Below, piece by piece: positions 61,204 through 64,000 of a stretch of 64,000 nt of DNA (position 1 is the first letter of the stretch; each line of letters starts with the position of its first letter). This stretch comes from Siniperca chuatsi. Taxonomy: Eukaryota > Chordata > Actinopteri > Centrarchiformes > Sinipercidae. The position numbers were made by a program, and so were the translations under genes. Under the pieces are notes generated by a model that did no database searches, had not been told where the DNA came from, and was given only the letters and a program-made list of their open reading frames with translations. The stretch lies in assembly GCF_020085105.1 (NCBI RefSeq), contig NC_058055.1, positions 16,501,822-16,565,821 of the forward strand, read 5' to 3'.

Positions 61204-61500
61204 ATATGTATATATATGATAAATAAGATAATATAAAATGTAGACAGTTTAAAAATACAAATAAGTGAGAACTATATAAACACTGCAACTTTTTTTGTGT
61301 CTCTCTCTTATTTCTCTGTCTCTCCAGCGTGGAGTTCACGGTCGGAGACATGGCGATCGAAAACTTCAGGATGATCGAGAGACATTATTTCAGAGAGAAG
61401 TTGCTTAAGAGTTTTGACTTTGAGTTCGGCTTCTGCATGCCCAGCAGCAAGAACACCTGTGAACACATCTATGAATTCCCACCTCTGTCAGAGGACAGCA
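44031..61500 (+). CDS. unc119: UNC119 lipid-binding chaperone, 3' exon(s) outside the window
   Basis: Coding exons 44031-44289, 59783-59896, 60825-60915 and 61328-61500 join in phases 1, 1, 2, and the last ends in phase 1 at GTAAGT. UNC119 binds N-myristoylated cargo such as photoreceptor transducin alpha and ciliary proteins through a PDE6-delta-like beta-sandwich. Diagnostic pieces are [54 protein letters not shown] and [20 protein letters not shown], then [16 protein letters not shown]. The mammalian protein starts MKVKKG, which is encoded at 44166; an in-frame ATG at 44031 would add 45 Ser/Gly/Asn-rich residues. Exon two ends ACAG|GCGAGT, a GC donor that alone preserves frame. The final exon (about 40 residues in the family) was not found before 64000. 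Intron one is 15.5 kb. Paralogue assignment rests on synteny with gosr1 and cryba1. Confidence 0.93.
44764..45300. mobile_element. hAT-type non-autonomous element in unc119 intron 1
   Basis: It runs from TAGTGCTGGAACAAGTATTC to CACATTCCACCACTG, with GAAGTATTATCAGCAAAAAG and ATGTAGTGGAGTAAAAATGA inside. The flanks CATTTTGT and TATTGTGT agree at 6 of 8 positions, consistent with an old target duplication. Confidence 0.75.
45301..49780. other. unc119 intron 1, no nested gene seen
   Basis: Open frames up to about 117 codons around 46300-46740 overlap in several frames and lack family resemblance or conserved splice structure. A block GGGGTAATATGTAAGATTTG near 47251 starts another probable dispersed repeat. 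Nothing else is supported. Confidence 0.5.
49785..49990. repeat. Dispersed teleost repeat (GTTAGCATGCTAAC family)
   Basis: It carries ACAGCCATGCTAGCAGTTCT, GCTAGCATGCTCACAATGAC and GTTAGCATGCTAACATTTGC in the family order. The 3' half is missing. Confidence 0.8.
49991..55699. other. unc119 intron 1, middle part
   Basis: Apart from the repeat at 52110-52470 I see no gene, RNA or regulatory element that can be supported. Open frames are below 105 codons and without recognisable content. Confidence 0.5.
52110..52470. repeat. Dispersed teleost repeat (GTTAGCATGCTAAC family)
   Basis: It contains ACCGCCATGCCAGTAGTTCT, GTGACAGTGCTAACATGCTG, TTAGCATGCTAAAATC and GTATTTGGTCATAAACCAAA. It is more diverged than the 9825 copy. 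Confidence 0.75.
55703..56432. mobile_element. PIF/Harbinger-like MITE, 730 bp
   Basis: The terminal inverted repeats are GGCTGGGTTCCACCAACAAG at the left and, reversed, GGCTGGGTTGCACCAACAAG at the right (19/20 identical). The flanks are TTA on both sides (55700-55702, 56433-56435), the usual 3-bp target duplication of PIF/Harbinger elements. The interior is AT-rich, with repeated TTTAAA/TTAAAT motifs and no transposase. Confidence 0.8.
56546..57704. repeat. Cluster of five CA/GT microsatellites
   Basis: CA runs occur at about 56546-56569, 56795-56825 and 56979-56999, and GT runs at about 56705-56726 and 57679-57704, separated by unique sequence. Short Thr/His- or Cys/Val-rich open frames here are artefacts. 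Confidence 0.9.
57705..59760. other. unc119 intron 1, 3' part
   Basis: No supported gene or RNA. A short GT run occurs at about 59150-59168. A pyrimidine tract (CTCTCTCTCTCTCTCGCTCAG) directly precedes coding exon two. Confidence 0.5.
61127..61217. repeat. (TA)n/(TG)n microsatellite in unc119 intron 3
   Basis: Alternating TATA and TGTG units span about 90 bp, roughly 110 bp upstream of coding exon four. Confidence 0.95.
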
Positions 61501-61505
61501 GTAAG

Positions 61506-61507
<2 letters not shown>

Positions 61508-61540
<33 letters not shown>
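61508..61540. repeat. (CA)n microsatellite next to the unc119 exon 4 donor
   Basis: About 16 CA units begin only 8 bases after the exon four boundary (AGCA|GTAAGTCTACACAC). Intronic CA repeats close to donors can act as splicing enhancers bound by hnRNP L-type proteins; any effect here is inference. Confidence 0.9.
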
Positions 61541-61541
<1 letters not shown>

Positions 61542-62861
61542 AAAACACTTAGGAGGTCCTGTGGTCCAGACAGCATGCTCATGTACTCATAATGCTCTGT
61601 TCAAACCCTCCTAGAAATTACGTTTAAATACTACTAATTTGCTACAGCAAATAGTTAATCTGCCAATTATTTTTAAAACGTTTAATCGGTTATCAAAATA
61701 GTAGCAATTAATTTTCTTGAGAACGACTCATTAAATAATCAAATAATCGTTGCAGTTCTAATTATGTATACTCTAAAGGAAAGATGTATCCAAGACACAG
61801 GCTCCACATTAAAGTGTGGCGTAATATGTGTTTAGATCTAATGTATCTGATCACAAATGTCTGGATTTGTCTGGATTCTTTGTTGACGGAGTTTCTTTAG
61901 GTGGTGCTGTTTTCTTTGTCTGTTCAGTCATGCACATCACTTCCTGTGCACCGGAGCGTTTTCCTGGGAAATACTTGTACTACCTGTATTATTACTCTTT
62001 CAACTCTGAGAGCTTAAGTGCAAGTCCCTATCTTGCCTCCGTCAGGGTGGTGTCTGAGGTTTTTTCCGTTTCTTGATACACAGTCCATCAATTAGTCATG
62101 TGAAAATTACCATAAATACAAAATAGTATTACCATCATCTTGCGAGAATAATTTCTGTGAAATACAATACTTACTCGAAATAGATTAAAAACATTAATTA
62201 TACAGGACCATAAATACACAAAACATCATCATTACAGCCAACTTTTCAACATATTCTTTACAAAATAGCATATTCATCTGAAGCCATCAATGGGTAAAAC
62301 CCTTAAATTTTTATTTTTCTATGGAAAAATGCCAAATGCTGATTAATACTCTTTCAACCTAATTTTTCAAACAAGTGTTTCAAAGCACAGTATATTCAGA
62401 TTCCAGTTTTTCATGCTTGAGGTGCCACTTTAGAAATCCAAAATGCCTCCCTCTTAAGGAAAAACTCTAAATCTAAATCCCTCTCTTTAACAAAAACACC
62501 TTCTCAATTCCTACATATTTAAGGAAGAGTGGATGTTTTATTCCCATGAAGTGTGCTGCAACTGTATAAATCTTGTTAACATCATATAGAACTTTTATGT
62601 TCTGCTATTCTTTGTTTGAGTTCTCTTTTTTTTCCTTACGTATTATTTTCTGCATGGACACAAATAAACTGCACCCGATGTGTTGTATGAAATCACTCCT
62701 CTCACTTGAATTCTTTTACCTACATGAGGCTGAAACAAATAGATTATCACGCTAACATAGTGTTTCCCAACCCTTTTTGCTTGTAACCCCTTAAATTTAA
62801 GCACTGTCCACTTGCGACCCTTTATCACAGGTTATAGGCTATGCTGAATTATGAATGGTAG

Positions 62862-63205
62862 GGCTGCAACTAACAATTATTTTTTTATTATTGATTAATC
62901 TGTTGATCACTTTTATGATTAACTGGTCTTTAAAATGTCATGAAATAGTGAAAAATGCCCATCACAGTATTCCAGAGCCAGAGGTGACCTTTTCAAATTG
63001 CTTGTTTTGGCTGAATAACAGTTCAAGATATTCACATTACAAATATATAAAACAAAGAAGAGCATCAAATTGTCACATTTGAGAAGCTGGAACCAGAGAA
63101 TATTTGATATTTTTGCTTCATACTCACTTGAAATGAATACTTGACTATGAAAATATTTGTCGATTAGTTTTCTGTTGTTTGAGTAATCAATTAATTGAAT
63201 GCATG
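62862..63205. repeat. hAT-like dispersed repeat starting TAGGGCTGCAAC
   Basis: It begins TAGGGCTGCAACTAACAATT and contains TTTGAGAAGCTGGAACCAGA and TGATATTTTTGCTTC, the same family as 20636-20873 in the opposite half. The right terminus is eroded. Confidence 0.7.
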
Positions 63206-63543
63206 CTATGCCTGCTTATTAGCACTAAATACAAAATAGGTATGAGGCTGATGGGAATGCCTTTAGTCTTGAAAGTATCTGGTGCCAGATGAAACGTTAA
63301 AGGTGCTATAGATAACATTGATCACATCCAGCCACTAGATGACGCACTCCCCCCTCCGCCATTTCTTTCCACTGGTTGCCAGTTCGTTGCACAACCTGCA
63401 TGTTTCATGGTCGAGTGGAGTGAGACTCAGACTCAGTCATATCAAGTGATGAATCTTTCGTGATAAGAGTAATGAATTCATTTTGCAACATATAGCTATA
63501 CATTAGCTCTAGATTAGATTACTTTGTGTGGTGGCGTTTAATT

Positions 63544-63675
63544 GTTGTGTCGAAAAAGGACTGCCCCCGACATGAACGTATTTACTGTACATTAAACATA
63601 CTGCCCTGATGATGATATAACATCTTACTAATAATTGCAGTCTTATTTCGACTGGTAGTCCTTTTTCGGCACAAC
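63544..63675. repeat. Inverted repeat of 22 bases around an 88-bp loop
   Basis: GTTGTGTCGAAAAAGGACTGCC at 63544-63565 is mirrored by GGTAGTCCTTTTTCGGCACAAC at 63654-63675 with few mismatches. It is probably part of a MITE-like element. Confidence 0.55.
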
Positions 63676-64000
63676 AGTAATCTTAGGATATGGCTAGCTA
63701 GTTTTAGGTAACCCTTTCCCCCCATCATTTAATAATTATAGGGGCCCTATATTGCAACACTTACCATAAAATGACATTTCAATCAACCTTACACTATAAG
63801 ACCTTTGGCAAATATTTACATTTTAATCAAATAAAAGAGTACAGTACATTGTAGGGATGCTATTAAAACCCACAGCGCTCAACATTAGACAGAAAGCTAC
63901 AGTAAAAGTTGACGTTAGCTAGCGTTAGTGTTAGCGTAGTGTTGACCTAACATTAGTCGAAGTTTTCTTGCTGAAAACAAATCGCATAGCAGATTATAAT

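Larger units (their letters stand above)
61550..64000. other. unc119 intron 4 (incomplete), no terminal exon seen
   Basis: The terminal UNC119 exon should encode a stretch ending near a HNKADYSYSG-like sequence. I find no such frame to the end of the window, so the intron exceeds 2.4 kb. The repeats at 62862 and 63544 lie here. Confidence 0.55.

Overview
The window is teleost fish nuclear DNA, most likely from a spiny-rayed (percomorph) species. It is AT-rich and dominated by long introns and intergenic DNA. It carries dense dinucleotide microsatellites and the small dispersed repeats typical of fish: hAT-like elements starting CAGTGGTGGAA, elements bounded by AGGGCTGCAAC, and repeats carrying GTTAGCATGCTAAC. 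There are no prokaryotic features. Proteins were read exon by exon from splice signals, reading-frame phase and remembered family sequences; no search was run.

Layout: a minus-strand tRNA-Trp(CCA) lies at 456-527. Then comes about 15 kb with no convincing protein gene, holding microsatellites, MITE-like repeats and a nested hAT pair. A three-coding-exon CD225/dispanin gene resembling trarg1 (tusc5) lies on + at 15810-16628. It converges on gosr1, complete on - in nine coding exons (34661 down to 18021). cryba1 is complete on - in five coding exons (38193 down to 37005). Head-to-head with it, about 6 kb away, is unc119 on +, with four coding exons from 44031/44166 to 61500; its last exon lies beyond the window. 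gosr1, cryba1 and unc119 all lie at human 17q11.2, so the block looks like conserved synteny.

The most unusual region is the 10.8-kb sixth coding intron of gosr1. On the opposite strand it holds a tandem family of very small genes and gene relics (about 20990-28130). They are built from symmetrical phase 1-1 exons of about 93-102 nt, each encoding one Gly/Asn/Val-rich repeat of about 31-34 residues (GN..N.V....N.G.I...N). One copy is intact: TATA box, untranslated exon, three coding exons, 93 residues, at 22018-23630. A second copy (25874-26510) has lost its promoter and carries frameshifts. A third array (27014-28126) is partly intact. Copies one and three put their stop codon exactly one nucleotide before the last splice donor. 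I do not recognise this family and cannot assign a function.

The four recognised genes have unrelated jobs: GLUT4-trafficking-like membrane protein, Golgi SNARE, lens crystallin and lipidated-cargo chaperone. They look like syntenic neighbours, not a pathway.
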